NCBI RefSeq assembly: GCF_000495855.1
Contig: NZ_AWGF01000002.1
Span: 351,412-415,411, forward strand
Origin: Asticcacaulis sp. YBE204
Lineage (GTDB): Bacteria > Pseudomonadota > Alphaproteobacteria > Caulobacterales > Caulobacteraceae
Direction: 5' to 3'
Length of the DNA stretch: 64,000 bases
Shown here: one piece after another, positions 16,633-26,614 of the stretch
Numbering within the stretch: the stretch's first letter is position 1
Layout of the letters: each line of letters begins with the position of its first letter
The notes under the pieces: generated by a model
What the model saw: only the letters and a program-made list of their open reading frames with translations
Database searches by the model: none
Told to the model about the DNA's origin: nothing
Translations under genes and position numbers: made by a program

Positions 16633-19068
16633 GTGCCCGATCTCTCGCATCCCCCTTCCGATCTGTTCGCCCGCGAAGAACGCGACCACCGCCTCGTTGC
16701 GGTGCTGGGGCCTACCAATACCGGCAAGACCCACTACGCGCTTGAACGGATGATGGCACACGGCACGGGCATGATCGGCCTGCCACTGCGCTTGCTGGCG
16801 CGCGAAATCTACGACCGGGTGGTCAAGGAAAAGGGCGTCAATGCCGTCGCTCTGATCACCGGCGAAGAAAAGATCATTCCGCGCCTGCCCGCCTATTTCA
16901 TCTGTACGGTCGAAGCCATGCCGCTGGAGCGCCGCGTCGACTTTCTCGCCGTCGACGAGATCCAGCTCTGCGCCGATACCGAGCGCGGCCATGTGTTCAC
17001 AGACCGGCTTTTGCACGCGCGTGGCTATCAGGAAACCCTGTTCATGGGGGCGCGGACCTTCGCGCCGCTGTTCAAGTCCCTGTTTCCGCACGCCGAAATC
17101 CTGTTCCGCGAACGCCTGTCGCAGCTTAAATATGCCGGGCCCAAGAAGCTGACGCGCCTGCCGCCGCGCACGGCCATCGTCGCCTTTTCGACCGAGCAGG
17201 TCTATGCCATCGCCGAACTGATCCGCCGTCAGCGCGGCGGCGCGGCGGTGGTTATGGGCTCGCTCAGCCCCAAGACGCGCAACGCGCAGGTCGACCTGTT
17301 CCAGCGCGGCGAGGTCGATTTCCTCGTCGCGACCGACGCCATCGGCATGGGGTTGAACATGGATATCGACCATGTCGCCTTCGCGGGCCTTAGCAAGTTC
17401 GACGGCAAACGCACCCGCCCCCTCACCGCGCAGGAAGCCGCGCAGATCGCCGGTCGTGCCGGGCGTTTCAAGAAGGAAGGCACGTTTGGGGCGACTGGCG
17501 ACGCGCCCGAGATGGACGAAGACCTGGTCGAGGCCATCGAGAACCACCGCTTCCTCAGCCTGACCGCCGCGCAGTGGCGCAACCACAAACTCGATTTTAC
17601 CTCGCTCGATCACCTGCTGAAAAGCCTGACCGCGCCCTCGCCCCTGCCCGCCCTGCATCTGGCCAAGGAGGCGCTCGACGAAAAAGCGCTGCGCCATCTG
17701 GCGCAGGACGAGGACATCGCGCTCAAGGCCCGCAATCCGGTTAGTTTACGCATTTTGTGGGAGGTCTGTCAGTTGCCGGACTTCCGCAAGGTGTCGCTGG
17801 ACGAACACCTGAAAATGGTCAGCTTCCTGTTCTGGTCGCGGATGCGGCCGGATGGCTTCGTGCCGGCGGACTGGTTCGACGAACAACTGAGCCACCTCGA
17901 CCGGTTGGAAGGCGATATCGACACCCTGTCCGGGCGGCTGTCGGGCGTGCGCACCCTGTCCTATATCGCCAACCGCACCAACTGGCTGAAAAACGCCGAC
18001 CACTGGCGCGGGGCGACGCGCGACCTTGAGGCGCGCCTGTCGGACAAGCTGCATGAAGCCCTGATGAAGCGTTTCGTCGATCAGCGGACCAGCGCCCTGC
18101 TCAAAGCGCTCAATGCCTTCGAGACACCAAAACCCGAAGTCACGGCCACCGGCGAGGTCATCCTCGAAGGCCACACGGTCGGACAGTTACGCGGCCTCAA
18201 TTTTGTCCAGTCATCCGGCGAAACCCTGGTCGAAGACAAGGCCTTGCGTCAGGCCGCCTATCGCGCGGTGACGCCGATCCTCAAGGACCGTCTGAATGAA
18301 CTCAGTCAGGCACCCACCAAGACTCTAAGACTGCGCGGGCCCGATATCCTGTGGCACGGCGCCGTGATCGGGCATATCGAACCGTCGGACTATTTCAACC
18401 CAAAGGTCCGCCTCGATTGTCAGGTCGATCACCCGGCCCTGCAACAACGCGCGGGCAAGCGGCTGGCCGATTTCGTGCAGCAGTTGGCCTTGCAACAATT
18501 GAAGCCCCTGCACCGCGTCTATCAGGCGTCCCGCGACGAAAACCTGCCCGCCGCCGTGCGTGCCGTGGCCTATCAGCTTTATGAGAACGGCGGCATCGTC
18601 CTGCGCAAGGACGACCGGCTGACGCCGGAGGAGCGCAAGGCCCTGCGCGATATGGGGGTGCAGGCCAATCGCTTCGTATGGACCCTGCCGCGCCTGCCGC
18701 ATAACGTGATGCAAGCCTTTGGCGGCGCGCGCGACCATCCGCAGCGGGCGCTGAGCCTCAAAGGCTTGGTGGCGGTCGCCGACCATAAGCCGGTCAAGCT
18801 GAAAACGCTGGCGGCCATCGACAAGGCCCTGTCCGAAGGCCAGTTCCACAAGGGCGCGGTCTATCTCAAACCCGACGCCTTGAAAGACATCGCCAACGAC
18901 CGGTTGATGCTGGCTCTGGGTTTCGCCAAGGCAGGGACGCACAGCTTCGGCGAGGGTGACGCGCGCACCGGATGGCGCACCAAATCCGCTGCTACGCCGA
19001 AAAAGGCGAGGCCGGAACCGGAATATATCAATCCCTATTCACCGTTCGCCGTGCTGCGCGCAAAGTGA
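16633..19068 (+). CDS. Suv3-like DExH RNA/DNA helicase
   Basis: 811-residue superfamily 2 helicase resembling mitochondrial Suv3. Walker A is GPTNTGKTHYAL (Lys32), motif II is VDEIQLCAD, and motif VI is QIAGRAGRFKKEG, followed by a Suv3-type C-terminal region. The C-terminal ~350 residues include an S4-like or family-specific segment and a basic tail. In mitochondria Suv3 unwinds RNA for the degradosome; in alphaproteobacteria the role of these homologues is poorly defined. It starts at GTG. In many Caulobacterales this gene precedes S4, fdxA and carD; here a toxin-antitoxin pair and an exchanger intervene. Confidence 0.9.
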   Translation: MPDLSHPPSDLFAREERDHRLVAVLGPTNTGKTHYALERMMAHGTGMIGLPLRLLAREIYDRVVKEKGVNAVALITGEEKIIPRLPAYFICTVEAMPLERRVDFLAVDEIQLCADTERGHVFTDRLLHARGYQETLFMGARTFAPLFKSLFPHAEILFRERLSQLKYAGPKKLTRLPPRTAIVAFSTEQVYAIAELIRRQRGGAAVVMGSLSPKTRNAQVDLFQRGEVDFLVATDAIGMGLNMDIDHVAFAGLSKFDGKRTRPLTAQEAAQIAGRAGRFKKEGTFGATGDAPEMDEDLVEAIENHRFLSLTAAQWRNHKLDFTSLDHLLKSLTAPSPLPALHLAKEALDEKALRHLAQDEDIALKARNPVSLRILWEVCQLPDFRKVSLDEHLKMVSFLFWSRMRPDGFVPADWFDEQLSHLDRLEGDIDTLSGRLSGVRTLSYIANRTNWLKNADHWRGATRDLEARLSDKLHEALMKRFVDQRTSALLKALNAFETPKPEVTATGEVILEGHTVGQLRGLNFVQSSGETLVEDKALRQAAYRAVTPILKDRLNELSQAPTKTLRLRGPDILWHGAVIGHIEPSDYFNPKVRLDCQVDHPALQQRAGKRLADFVQQLALQQLKPLHRVYQASRDENLPAAVRAVAYQLYENGGIVLRKDDRLTPEERKALRDMGVQANRFVWTLPRLPHNVMQAFGGARDHPQRALSLKGLVAVADHKPVKLKTLAAIDKALSEGQFHKGAVYLKPDALKDIANDRLMLALGFAKAGTHSFGEGDARTGWRTKSAATPKKARPEPEYINPYSPFAVLRAK

Positions 19069-19121
19069 TTTGACAAAGTTTGCCATGAATTGTACCCTTC
19101 GCTGAAACGAAGGAGCGCGTC

Positions 19122-19379
19122 ATGGCCACGATGAACATTTCCCTGCCCGAACAGATGAAGGCCTGGGCCGAAGCACAGGCGGAAACGGGTCGCTACAGCA
19201 ATACCAGCGATTACGTGCGCGACCTGATCCGCCGGGATCAGACACGGGCTGAAAAGATCACCGCCATGCAGGCGAAAATCGACGAGGGTATGGCTAGCGG
19301 GATTAGCCCTCACTCCGTGTCTGAGATACTTGAAATGGCTCGTAAACGCGCCGCTGAACTGGGATACAATAAGCCGTGA
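19122..19379 (+). CDS. parD: ParD-family antitoxin (ribbon-helix-helix)
   Basis: 85-residue antitoxin. The N-terminal ribbon-helix-helix DNA-binding motif reads MNISLPEQMKAWAEAQAETG, then RYSNTSDYVRDLIRRD, which is diagnostic of ParD/CopG antitoxins. The C-terminal half (SVSEILEMARKRAAEL) is the toxin-binding helix. A GAAGGAG ribosome site precedes the ATG. Its stop overlaps the GTG start of the toxin by 4 bp (GTGA), implying translational coupling. Antitoxins of this type autorepress their own promoter together with the toxin. Confidence 0.93.
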   Translation: MATMNISLPEQMKAWAEAQAETGRYSNTSDYVRDLIRRDQTRAEKITAMQAKIDEGMASGISPHSVSEILEMARKRAAELGYNKP

Positions 19380-19672
19380 CTTTCCGACTAAGCGCAGCAG
19401 CCGAAAACGACCTCACAGACATATACCTGTTCGGGCGTAAGGTTTTCGGCTTACGTCAGACCGAAGCCTATTATGACTCACTGATCAGGACTTTCGATCT
19501 TCTATCGGAGTTTCCCACACTGGGTCGTATAAGGTATGAAGTCGAATCTCCGGCCTATATGCATCCGTTCAAATCACACCTGATCTTTTACCTGCGAGAC
19601 GACAACGGCATAACCATCCTTCGCATTCGCCACGCTTCGGAAAACTGGAGCGAGGCGGAGAGCGACTCATAA
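19376..19672 (+). CDS. parE: ParE/RelE-superfamily toxin
   Basis: 98-residue toxin in the classic order after its antitoxin. The N-terminal segment FRLSAAAENDLTDIYLFG, the middle LLSEFPTLGRIRYEV and the C-terminal ILRIRHASENW match ParE toxins, which poison DNA gyrase; the RelE fold is shared with ribosome-dependent RNases. The start codon is GTG at 19376 within the ParD stop region. The last 6 bp overlap the 3' end of the convergent Ca2+/H+ exchanger gene. The pair is probably an intact, chromosomal toxin-antitoxin module. Confidence 0.92.
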   Translation: MTFRLSAAAENDLTDIYLFGRKVFGLRQTEAYYDSLIRTFDLLSEFPTLGRIRYEVESPAYMHPFKSHLIFYLRDDNGITILRIRHASENWSEAESDS

Positions 19673-20743
19673 CCCCAGAAACGACAGCATGAGGAACGCA
19701 CAAAACAGTACGAAATGCGTCGTGCCTTCGATGGCGTTGGTCTGACCGTCGTTCAGGTTGATGGCTGCGACCAGAAGCGTCAGCGCCGTCATGATACTTT
19801 GCGCGGGCGTCAGGGCCATGTGGATCTGCTGATTGTTGAACAGGGCCAGAAGCTCGATCACCGGCACGGTCAGGACCACGGTCGACAGCGACGCCCCCAG
19901 CGCGATGTTAATTACCGGCTGCATCCGGTTGGCCAGCGCCGCGCGCAGGGCGGTCAGGATTTCCGGGCTGGCCGAAATGGTCGCCACGGTCAGGGCCGAG
20001 AAGATCGGCGGGATGCCGGCGCCTTCAAGCCCCACATCCAGCGTCTTCGACATCACCTCGGCCAGCAGGCCGATCAGGATCAGCCCCGCCACGAGAATGA
20101 TCGCCGAATGCGCGGTCTTGCCGCCGTGGACGTGGTGTTCCTCGCCCGACGCCGCATAGGTATAGGCAAAGAAATAGCTGTGCTTCGTCGTCTGAAGGCG
20201 CAGAAACATGGCATAGAGGAAGATCATGATTCCGATGGAGAACATCGAATAGACCTTCCAGTGGGCGACCGGCACAAACTCCGGCACCAGCATCGACACG
20301 CCCATCCCCGTCATGATCATCACGATATAGGTCTTGCCCGACGCGTCGTTATAGGGCTGCTCGCCGTGTTTCAGGCCGCCCATGATCGCCGCGATGCCGA
20401 TAATGCCGTTCATGTCGAGCATCACCGCCGAATAGATGGTGTCGCGCGCCAGAGTCGGATTGTGCGCGTTCGACAGCATGATGGCCAGGATCACCACCTC
20501 GACCAGCACCGCCGACAGGGTCAGGATCATGGTGCCGTAGGGCTCGCCCACCTTCTCGGCGAGGATTTCCGCATGGTGCGCTACCCGCAGTGAGGCCATG
20601 ATGATCACCGCGATCAGGGCCAGCGCCGCGATCAGCGACACGGTCTGACCGGCGTGAATGATCGAATGCTCCAGCGGCATGGCCACGAACGCGACGATCA
20701 GCGCGATCAGCAGGAAAGTTTCTTTCTTAAGCGCGGCCCACAT
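19667..20743 (-). CDS. Calcium/proton exchanger, CaCA (ChaA/CAX) family
   Basis: 358-residue inner membrane antiporter with about 11 predicted helices. The start at 20743 (MWAALKKE) is chosen over a much longer open frame because it gives a normal first helix and has GGGGAT upstream. Two alpha-repeats carry the acidic residues expected for cation transport: TLSAVLVEVVIL and TISASPEILTALRAAL. A His-rich loop (GEEHHVHGGKTAH) lies between the halves and may bind metal. Homologues exchange Ca2+, and sometimes Na+ or K+, for protons. It is transcribed against the surrounding genes. Confidence 0.88.
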   Translation of the reverse strand: MWAALKKETFLLIALIVAFVAMPLEHSIIHAGQTVSLIAALALIAVIIMASLRVAHHAEILAEKVGEPYGTMILTLSAVLVEVVILAIMLSNAHNPTLARDTIYSAVMLDMNGIIGIAAIMGGLKHGEQPYNDASGKTYIVMIMTGMGVSMLVPEFVPVAHWKVYSMFSIGIMIFLYAMFLRLQTTKHSYFFAYTYAASGEEHHVHGGKTAHSAIILVAGLILIGLLAEVMSKTLDVGLEGAGIPPIFSALTVATISASPEILTALRAALANRMQPVINIALGASLSTVVLTVPVIELLALFNNQQIHMALTPAQSIMTALTLLVAAINLNDGQTNAIEGTTHFVLFCAFLMLSFLGL

Positions 20744-20863
20744 GGCGAATCCCCAGCACCTTACTCTTTGCAATCGGTTTCCACGACTGCGGCACGGATC
20801 GCAAAGAATCAACCTTTTTTGGCAAACGGAGCCTGATATATTGCTGCAAACGTAAGGATACGC

Positions 20864-21157
20864 ATGACCGAAGCCCTGGAAACCTGTCGCATCGATGTCT
20901 GGTTGTGGCGCGCCCGCTTTTTCAAGACCCGCGCCCTGTCGGCGAAATTCATCGAAGGCGGCACGATCCGGCAGGAGCGTTTCGCTCAGACGACGCGCCT
21001 GTCGAAACCCGGCCATACGATCCGCCCCGGCGACCGCCTCATCTTCGTCATCGGGCAGCGGATGATCGACGTCCGCGTCCTCGATACGGGCGAACGGCGC
21101 GGCCCGGCCAGCGAGGCGCAAACCCTTTACGAACGACTTGATAAGGCACCGGAGTAG
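20864..21157 (+). CDS. S4-domain RNA-binding protein (Hsp15-like)
   Basis: 97-residue protein whose first ~60 residues form an S4 domain: CRIDVWLWRARFFKTRALSA, then FIEGGTIR and KPGHTIRPGDRLIF. In Hsp15/HslR the same fold binds stalled 50S subunits carrying nascent chains, and this is the likeliest role. A basic and acidic tail follows. It lies upstream of ferredoxin fdxA, as is common in Caulobacterales. The 225-bp gap to fdxA suggests that gene has its own promoter. Confidence 0.88.
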   Translation: MTEALETCRIDVWLWRARFFKTRALSAKFIEGGTIRQERFAQTTRLSKPGHTIRPGDRLIFVIGQRMIDVRVLDTGERRGPASEAQTLYERLDKAPE

Positions 21158-21382
21158 CCGCGCTCAATATCGAGAATGTTTTGCAGTCGCAAAATCGATC
21201 CGCAACTTAGTAAAATCCTTTGCGCGGTTTAGTAAAAATCGAGACGCGCCGGGGCCTTAAGCCTTGACACTCAGCCGCGCAAAAGTCATGACGCCACAGT
21301 CCGGCGCATCAACTTTGCGACGGCGCCGCACCATCTTTGTCCGGCCCCACGGCTGGCTCCTAATCAGGTTTCAAGAGTTCCG

Positions 21383-21724
21383 ATGACCTATATCGTCACT
21401 GACCCCTGCGTGAAATGCAAGTTCATGGATTGCGTTGAAGTCTGTCCGGTGGACTGCTTCTACGAAGGCGAGAACTTCCTCGTCATCAATCCGGACGAGT
21501 GCATCGACTGCGGCGTGTGCGAGCCGGAATGCCCTGTGGATGCCATCAAGCCGGACACCGAGGACGAGCCCGACGGCAAGTGGCTTGAGGTCAATTCGCA
21601 ATATTCGCGCGTCTGGCCAAACATTTCGGTCAAGGGCACCCCGCCCGCCGACCGTGAAGACTTCGAGCGCGAAACCGGCAAGTTCGAGAAGTACTTCTCG
21701 GAAAAGCCCGGCGACGGCAAGTAA
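21383..21724 (+). CDS. fdxA: 7Fe ferredoxin FdxA
   Basis: 113-residue ferredoxin with one [3Fe-4S] and one [4Fe-4S] cluster. The N-terminal half has [19 protein letters not shown] and the second motif is [17 protein letters not shown], with Cys spacing of the FdxA family. The C-terminal ~50 residues are the acidic extension typical of Azotobacter-type ferredoxin I. It is a soluble electron carrier whose partner is not defined. It is followed after 15 bp by the TRIC-like gene, so the two may be co-transcribed. Confidence 0.95.
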   Translation: MTYIVTDPCVKCKFMDCVEVCPVDCFYEGENFLVINPDECIDCGVCEPECPVDAIKPDTEDEPDGKWLEVNSQYSRVWPNISVKGTPPADREDFERETGKFEKYFSEKPGDGK

Positions 21725-21739
21725 GACGCCGGGAACTTC

Positions 21740-22408
21740 ATGCCGGTTCCCGCCCCTATCGAAGCCCTGAGCACGGCCCTCTACTGGCTCGACTACGCCG
21801 CCGTGGCCGTTTTCGGCGCATCCGGCGCCATTGCGGCGGCGCGCGCCCGGCAGGACATCATCACCTTCGGCTTTTTCGCCGCCATCACCGGCGTTGGTGG
21901 CGGCACGCTGCGCGACGTGCTGATCGGCGCGCCGGTCTTCTGGGTGCAACGCCCCAGCTATATCATCGTCTGCCTGCTGGCGGCGCTCGCCGTGTGGTGT
22001 CTGGCGCCGAAAAGCGCCTCGCCTCACCCCGACGGCAAACCCGGCAAGCGCCTGATGGCAATGATGTGGCTCGATGCGCTCGGCATGGCCGCCTACGCGG
22101 TGGTCGGTAGCGCCAAGGCGCTCAATCTGGGGGTCGCGCCGTTTTCGGCGGTCGTGATGGGCGTCCTGACCGCCGCCTTCGGGGGCGTGATCCGCGACGT
22201 GCTCGCCGGAGAGCCCAACCTGCTGCTGCGCCGGGACATCTATATTACCGCCGCACTGCTGGGGGCCTGCGTCTTCGTCGGCCTAAGCCTGCTCGGTCTA
22301 AGCTTCTGGCCAGCGGGTTTGAGCGGGTTCGCCGCCGCCTTCGCGTTGAGAGCCGCCGCGATTCACTGGACGTGGTGCCTGCCTGCCTTCGGTGCGCCGC
22401 CTAAATAA
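21740..22408 (+). CDS. Trimeric intracellular cation channel (TRIC/UPF0126) family protein
   Basis: 222-residue membrane protein with about seven helices in two homologous triplets. Each half contains the glycine-rich motif typical of the family: FGASGAIAAARARQDI with GVGGGTLRDVLIG, and LDALGMAAYAVVGSAKAL with AAFGGVIRDVLAGE. Bacterial homologues form trimeric, K+-conducting pores in structural work; physiological roles are uncertain and some are linked to glycine uptake. It lies between fdxA and carD. Confidence 0.87.
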   Translation: MPVPAPIEALSTALYWLDYAAVAVFGASGAIAAARARQDIITFGFFAAITGVGGGTLRDVLIGAPVFWVQRPSYIIVCLLAALAVWCLAPKSASPHPDGKPGKRLMAMMWLDALGMAAYAVVGSAKALNLGVAPFSAVVMGVLTAAFGGVIRDVLAGEPNLLLRRDIYITAALLGACVFVGLSLLGLSFWPAGLSGFAAAFALRAAAIHWTWCLPAFGAPPK

Positions 22409-23093
22409 CCATTCCATATGAAAAATTTATTTCGCTGCCGGAATGCCTGAGCGCCCCGACGCCCTTATTGCCGCCTTATGTCTATACTTTCATCCACAGA
22501 GTTTTTTATCCCCGTCGCAGCGACTCTCAGGGTTAAAAGGCGTGCTCCGGACAGCTATACGCCCCACCCCTCATATTAACCCTATTTTTACGATCCGCTT
22601 AACTCACCCGAAGGCCGGACATGCCGCATATCCATGTCTTCGCAGGACTCTATGCTTTCTCACCTGAGTTTACGATTGAATATTCTTGCGCCAAACCTTG
22701 GATCGAAGGGCGGACTCATCGGTAACAGGGTAAACGACCCCGCCTCGGTTACACGAAGCCCTGGCCCTTTATTTTTGCGTATTTTTGTGATACACAGGTG
22801 AAGTTCGATACGAGGACGCACAGATGTGACGTACCCCGCATCATCTTTCTTCACCTAAACGCCATGCAGGCACCCCTGCGGCATGGCGTCTTCGACAAAG
22901 GTCGGATGACAGGCTTGTCTTAGCAGTATTCAATCCCGAAACAGACGGTGCGCTTCGCTTACGCGGGACATCGTTTTTTTGTGTGCGTGTGTACCTCCCG
23001 GCTCTCCCCCAGCCGCCGGGCCTGAGGTTTCGACACGCTGAATGCGCACGGACAAACTGCTGTTCGCCCTCCTTACCAAGCGAGAGGACCGCA
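22409..23093. other. Long intergenic region upstream of carD
   Basis: 685 bp with no credible gene; the short frame 22443-22667 has no coding character. It contains a strong hairpin at 22860-22888 (CGCCATGC / GCATGGCG arms plus an inner AGG/CCT step) and must hold the carD promoter. A long untranslated leader or a small RNA is possible but not shown. Confidence 0.5.
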
Positions 23094-23606
23094 ATGTCGA
23101 CTTTAGCAGCAGAACTCGATTTCAACGTGGGCGACAAGGTCGTTTACCCGGCGCACGGCGTAGGCCAGGTGGCTGCCGTCGAAAGCCAGGAAGTGGCCGG
23201 TTACACCCTCGAAGTGTACGTCGTGACCTTCGACCACGAAAAAATGACCCTGCGCGTCCCGACCAAGAAGGCCAAGACCGCCGGCCTGCGCCATCTGGCC
23301 GCCGAAGCCGTGATGTCTCAGGCGCTGGTGACCCTCAAGGGTCGCGCGCGCATCAAGCGCACCATGTGGTCGCGCCGCGCTCAGGAGTACGAAGCGAAGA
23401 TCAACTCCGGCGACCTCGTCTCGATCGCCGAAGTGGTTCGCGACCTGCACCGTGCCGAAAACCAGCCGGAACAGTCCTATTCGGAGCGTCAGCTCTATGA
23501 ATCGGCGCTGGACCGCATGGCCCGCGAAGTCGCCGCGATCGAAAAGATCGACCGCGATGCCGCCGTCGCCATCCTGAACAAGTCGCTGCAAAAAGCCGCC
23601 GCTTAA
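23094..23606 (+). CDS. carD: CarD/CdnL-family RNA polymerase-binding regulator
   Basis: 170-residue protein. The N-terminal RNA polymerase-interacting Tudor-like domain reads FNVGDKVVYPAHGVGQVAAV. The C-terminal helical DNA-binding domain follows (LVSIAEVVRDLHRAENQPEQ). CarD/CdnL proteins bind the polymerase beta subunit and stabilise open complexes at housekeeping promoters; in Caulobacter crescentus CdnL supports growth and rRNA or metabolic gene expression. The ATG at 23094 with GAGAGG 6 bases upstream is preferred over the longer upstream frame. A strong terminator follows the stop. Confidence 0.94.
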   Translation: MSTLAAELDFNVGDKVVYPAHGVGQVAAVESQEVAGYTLEVYVVTFDHEKMTLRVPTKKAKTAGLRHLAAEAVMSQALVTLKGRARIKRTMWSRRAQEYEAKINSGDLVSIAEVVRDLHRAENQPEQSYSERQLYESALDRMAREVAAIEKIDRDAAVAILNKSLQKAAA

Positions 23607-23624
23607 TTTCAGAACAAGTTATAG

Positions 23625-23657
23625 AAAAAGCCCCCGGAGAAATCCGGGGGCTTTTTT
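23625..23657. terminator. Bidirectional terminator between carD and katE
   Basis: AGCCCCCGGA / TCCGGGGGCT stem with a GAAA loop, flanked by A-run and T-run on opposite sides. It can serve both convergent genes. Confidence 0.93.
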
Positions 23658-23661
23658 ACAT

Positions 23662-25755
23662 TTAAGCGAGCGTTCGTACATTGGGCTCGCGCGCCCAGTA
23701 GCGCTTTTTCGCCGCCTCGATAAAGTCGTCGATCAGCACCACGCCGTCGTCGTGCACCACCCCGGCTTTTTCGAGCAATGGATGGCTTTCCGGCGTGTGG
23801 CCAATGGCCTTGAGGTGCCCGAAGGCGTTCATCACCCATTCGATCGATGCCGCCTCTTTCACGTGGCGCTGCGTGCCCGCTTCCGACAGCAGGACAAAGA
23901 TCGCGTCGAACAGTTGCGACGGCATGCCCTGTAACTGGCCGTCGGCGTCGGCCATCGATCCGTCCGACAGCGGGATATTGTGCAGCCGTGCACCGACGAC
24001 GACCGGTTTGCCGCCCGCCGCCACGATATCGGCCTTGAGCTTGTCCAGCAGCCCCGCATCGGTGTCCTTGCAGATCAGGATACCGACCGCGCGGCATTCC
24101 AGCGTGTCCTTCATATTGCCGTGGATGCTGAGTGCCGGGGACGGTTCAAGCTCGACCACCGCCCGCGCCGCCTCGGCCTTGGCGGGCAGGTCGATCCCCA
24201 GTCCCTCGGCAACGCGTTGGGCCAGACCTTCATCGACATTGCGCAGATTGGCCACCATCCGGCCCGGTACCTGGCTAAGACCGACCTTCGACAGTTCAAA
24301 CACGAAGGACGAGGCGATATGGGCCTGCTCCTCCGGTTGTTGCGAGACCCAGAACAGCCGCGCCTGCGAATAATGGTCGGCGAACAGGTCCGGCCGCACG
24401 CGCAACTTGTCGCCCTGCTCTTCGCGGTCGTCGCGTCCGGCAGCGGTCTTGAAGCCCGTCATCGGGCATTCGCGCGGTCCGCCCTCTTCGCCATGCGCGG
24501 CCAGGCTGTTGGGCTCGTAATTGGCGCGGCCCTTGGGGACGTTCATCTGCATCATCCCGTCGCGCTGAAAGTTCATCACCGGGCATTTCGGCGCATTGAT
24601 CGGGATCTGGTGGAAATTGGCCGTCCCCAGCCGCGACTTTTGCGTATCGAGATAGGAGAACAACCGCCCTTGCAGCAACGGGTCATTCGAGAAGTCGATG
24701 CCGTCGACGATATTGGCCGGGCAGTAGGCCACCTGCTCGGTCTCGGCGAAGAAATTGTCCGGGTTGCGGTCGAGCACCATACGCCCCACCAGCTTCACCG
24801 GCACCAGTTCTTCGGGGATGATCTTGGTTGGGTCTAGCACATCGTAGGGCAGGCTGTCGGCCAGCTCCTGATCGAACAGTTGCAGGCCTAACTCCCATTC
24901 CGGGAAGGCCCCCGTGTCGATGGCCTCATAAAGGTCGCGGCGGTGATAGTCGTTGTCGGCGGCCTGAAGCTTCACGGCCTCGTCCCACACGGTCGATTGC
25001 AGGCCCAGCTTCGGCTTCCAGTGAAACTTGACGAAGGTCGATTTCCCCTCGGCATTGATCAGCCGGAAGGTATGGACGCCGAAGCCTTCGATGGTGCGCA
25101 AGGAGCGCGGGATCGTCCGGTCGGACATGGCCCACATCAGCATATGCGTCGTTTCCGGCATCAGAGACACCCAGTCCCAGAAGGTATCGTGCGCCGATCC
25201 CGCCTGCGGATAGCCCGAATTGGCCTCCATCTTCACCGCGTGGACCAGGTCGGGGAACTTCATGGCGTCCTGAATGAAGAAGACCGGGATATTATTGCCG
25301 ACGAGGTCCCAGTTGCCTTCCTTGGTATAGAACTTCACCGCGAAGCCGCGCACGTCACGGGGTGTATCGACGCTGCCCGCACCGCCGGCGACGGTCGAAA
25401 AGCGCACGAAGACCGGCGTGCGCTCGCCCTTGCGCTGGAACAGGTCGGCGCGGGTGATGTCCGACAGCGAGTCGTAAAGCTCGAAATAGCCGTGCGCCGC
25501 CGAACCGCGGGCGTGGACGATTCGTTCGGGGATGCGTTCATGGTCGAAATGGAAGATTTTTTCGCGCAGGACGAAGTCTTCGAGCAGGGTCGGACCGCGC
25601 GCCCCAGCCTTGAGGCTGTTCTGGTTATCCGAAACGCGGATGCCCTGATTGGTGGTCAGGTGTCCGTCCGGCGTATGCGGGCCGGAATGATGGATCTGCT
25701 GATGGGTTTCGCCGCCATTGCCTTTGGTAGTATCGAATTTTGCCTTATCGTCCAT
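23662..25755 (-). CDS. katE: Monofunctional heme catalase, large-subunit HPII type
   Basis: 697-residue clade 2 catalase converting hydrogen peroxide to water and oxygen. The core has the distal His81 in [11 protein letters not shown], Asn154 in GNNIPVFF and the proximal heme ligand Tyr368 in RLFSYLDTQ. Large-subunit catalases carry a C-terminal flavodoxin/DJ-1-like domain, here from about residue 550 ([20 protein letters not shown] onward), including [15 protein letters not shown]. It is cytoplasmic with no signal peptide. It is monocistronic, convergent with carD, with a shared terminator. No OxyR-like site was recognised upstream. Confidence 0.96.
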   Translation of the reverse strand: MDDKAKFDTTKGNGGETHQQIHHSGPHTPDGHLTTNQGIRVSDNQNSLKAGARGPTLLEDFVLREKIFHFDHERIPERIVHARGSAAHGYFELYDSLSDITRADLFQRKGERTPVFVRFSTVAGGAGSVDTPRDVRGFAVKFYTKEGNWDLVGNNIPVFFIQDAMKFPDLVHAVKMEANSGYPQAGSAHDTFWDWVSLMPETTHMLMWAMSDRTIPRSLRTIEGFGVHTFRLINAEGKSTFVKFHWKPKLGLQSTVWDEAVKLQAADNDYHRRDLYEAIDTGAFPEWELGLQLFDQELADSLPYDVLDPTKIIPEELVPVKLVGRMVLDRNPDNFFAETEQVAYCPANIVDGIDFSNDPLLQGRLFSYLDTQKSRLGTANFHQIPINAPKCPVMNFQRDGMMQMNVPKGRANYEPNSLAAHGEEGGPRECPMTGFKTAAGRDDREEQGDKLRVRPDLFADHYSQARLFWVSQQPEEQAHIASSFVFELSKVGLSQVPGRMVANLRNVDEGLAQRVAEGLGIDLPAKAEAARAVVELEPSPALSIHGNMKDTLECRAVGILICKDTDAGLLDKLKADIVAAGGKPVVVGARLHNIPLSDGSMADADGQLQGMPSQLFDAIFVLLSEAGTQRHVKEAASIEWVMNAFGHLKAIGHTPESHPLLEKAGVVHDDGVVLIDDFIEAAKKRYWAREPNVRTLA

Positions 25756-26085
25756 GGTCTGTCGCCTCGGTGAAGATGATTATGGCCCGCCGCCGGGCGC
25801 AGCTTTCCGTCAGCCGCAATAAAGAATCACTGCGGTTTGCCGTGTGGCACAATATCCACAGCTAAAAGTTTCATTTTCAACCAGCTTGCGCCCGGTCTGT
25901 AACGCCGGTACAGGAACGGCTCCTGTGTCTCACTATCGGAGATTTCCGCATGTGCCTGTTTAATCGGCCATCCGAACGCAATCTCCCTCCGGGCCTGAAA
26001 TAGCGCCCCGAGGGGCCGTTTTCCATCAGCCGAAATCCAAATAATATAAGGGACTCCGTGTGTTTTTCGCGCGGAGCATGAGACC
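25756..26085. other. Divergent intergenic region between katE and a small unknown gene
   Basis: 330 bp, moderately AT-rich in the middle. It must hold the katE promoter. I see no clear operator, terminator or RNA gene. Confidence 0.5.
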
Positions 26086-26481
26086 ATGTACGTGCGCTAT
26101 GTCACGGCGCATATCGACCCCTATACCGGGGCCGAATGCGGCTTCTTTCAATCGAGCTATCTGCTCGACCGGCGCGGTTGCGCCCAATGGATCAAGGACG
26201 AATTGCGCGCGCAGTTCGACTGGTTCAACCACCACCTCGACGTGCCTCACCGACTGGGGCGGCACTTCAAGCGGCGGGAGTCCATCTGGGGCATCTGCTG
26301 GTTTACGCCCGAAGCGCTTGAGGCGATCGAGCGGGCGCGATACTGTGCCTGGCTGATCGGTGAAGGCGGGCTGCCGGTGCGTCAGATCAAGGCGCGCATC
26401 GGTCGGGAAATCATCTGGCGCGACCCTCAGCAGATCGTCGTCAAGGCGACTCCCGACCTGCCGAAGGCCTTTGCGCGTTAA
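26086..26481 (+). CDS. Conserved hypothetical protein
   Basis: 131-residue soluble protein without signal peptide or membrane segment, preceded by GGAG 9 bases before the ATG. It is rich in aromatic and charged residues ([40 protein letters not shown]). The order and good codon usage indicate a real gene. I do not recognise the family. It lies between katE and rpmB, divergent from katE. Confidence 0.75.
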   Translation: MYVRYVTAHIDPYTGAECGFFQSSYLLDRRGCAQWIKDELRAQFDWFNHHLDVPHRLGRHFKRRESIWGICWFTPEALEAIERARYCAWLIGEGGLPVRQIKARIGREIIWRDPQQIVVKATPDLPKAFAR

Positions 26482-26614
26482 CCGGCACCGTCAGGCGGGA
26501 AAGCGGCGTTTTCCCCTTGACGGCCCGGCACGCTTTGCCTATAGAACGCCCCTCTTAAAGGCCGCAGTCCGCTGTGAGCCGTTGTCATTTTTGTTTCTAG
26601 CCAAGGTGGATCCT

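Noticed and set aside
22443..22667. 74-codon frame upstream of carD
   Set aside because: No ribosome site or recognisable content; codon use unlike neighbours.
25756..26085. EcfG-type general stress promoter upstream of katE
   Set aside because: GGAAC occurs on the opposite strand without a CGTT partner at the right spacing.
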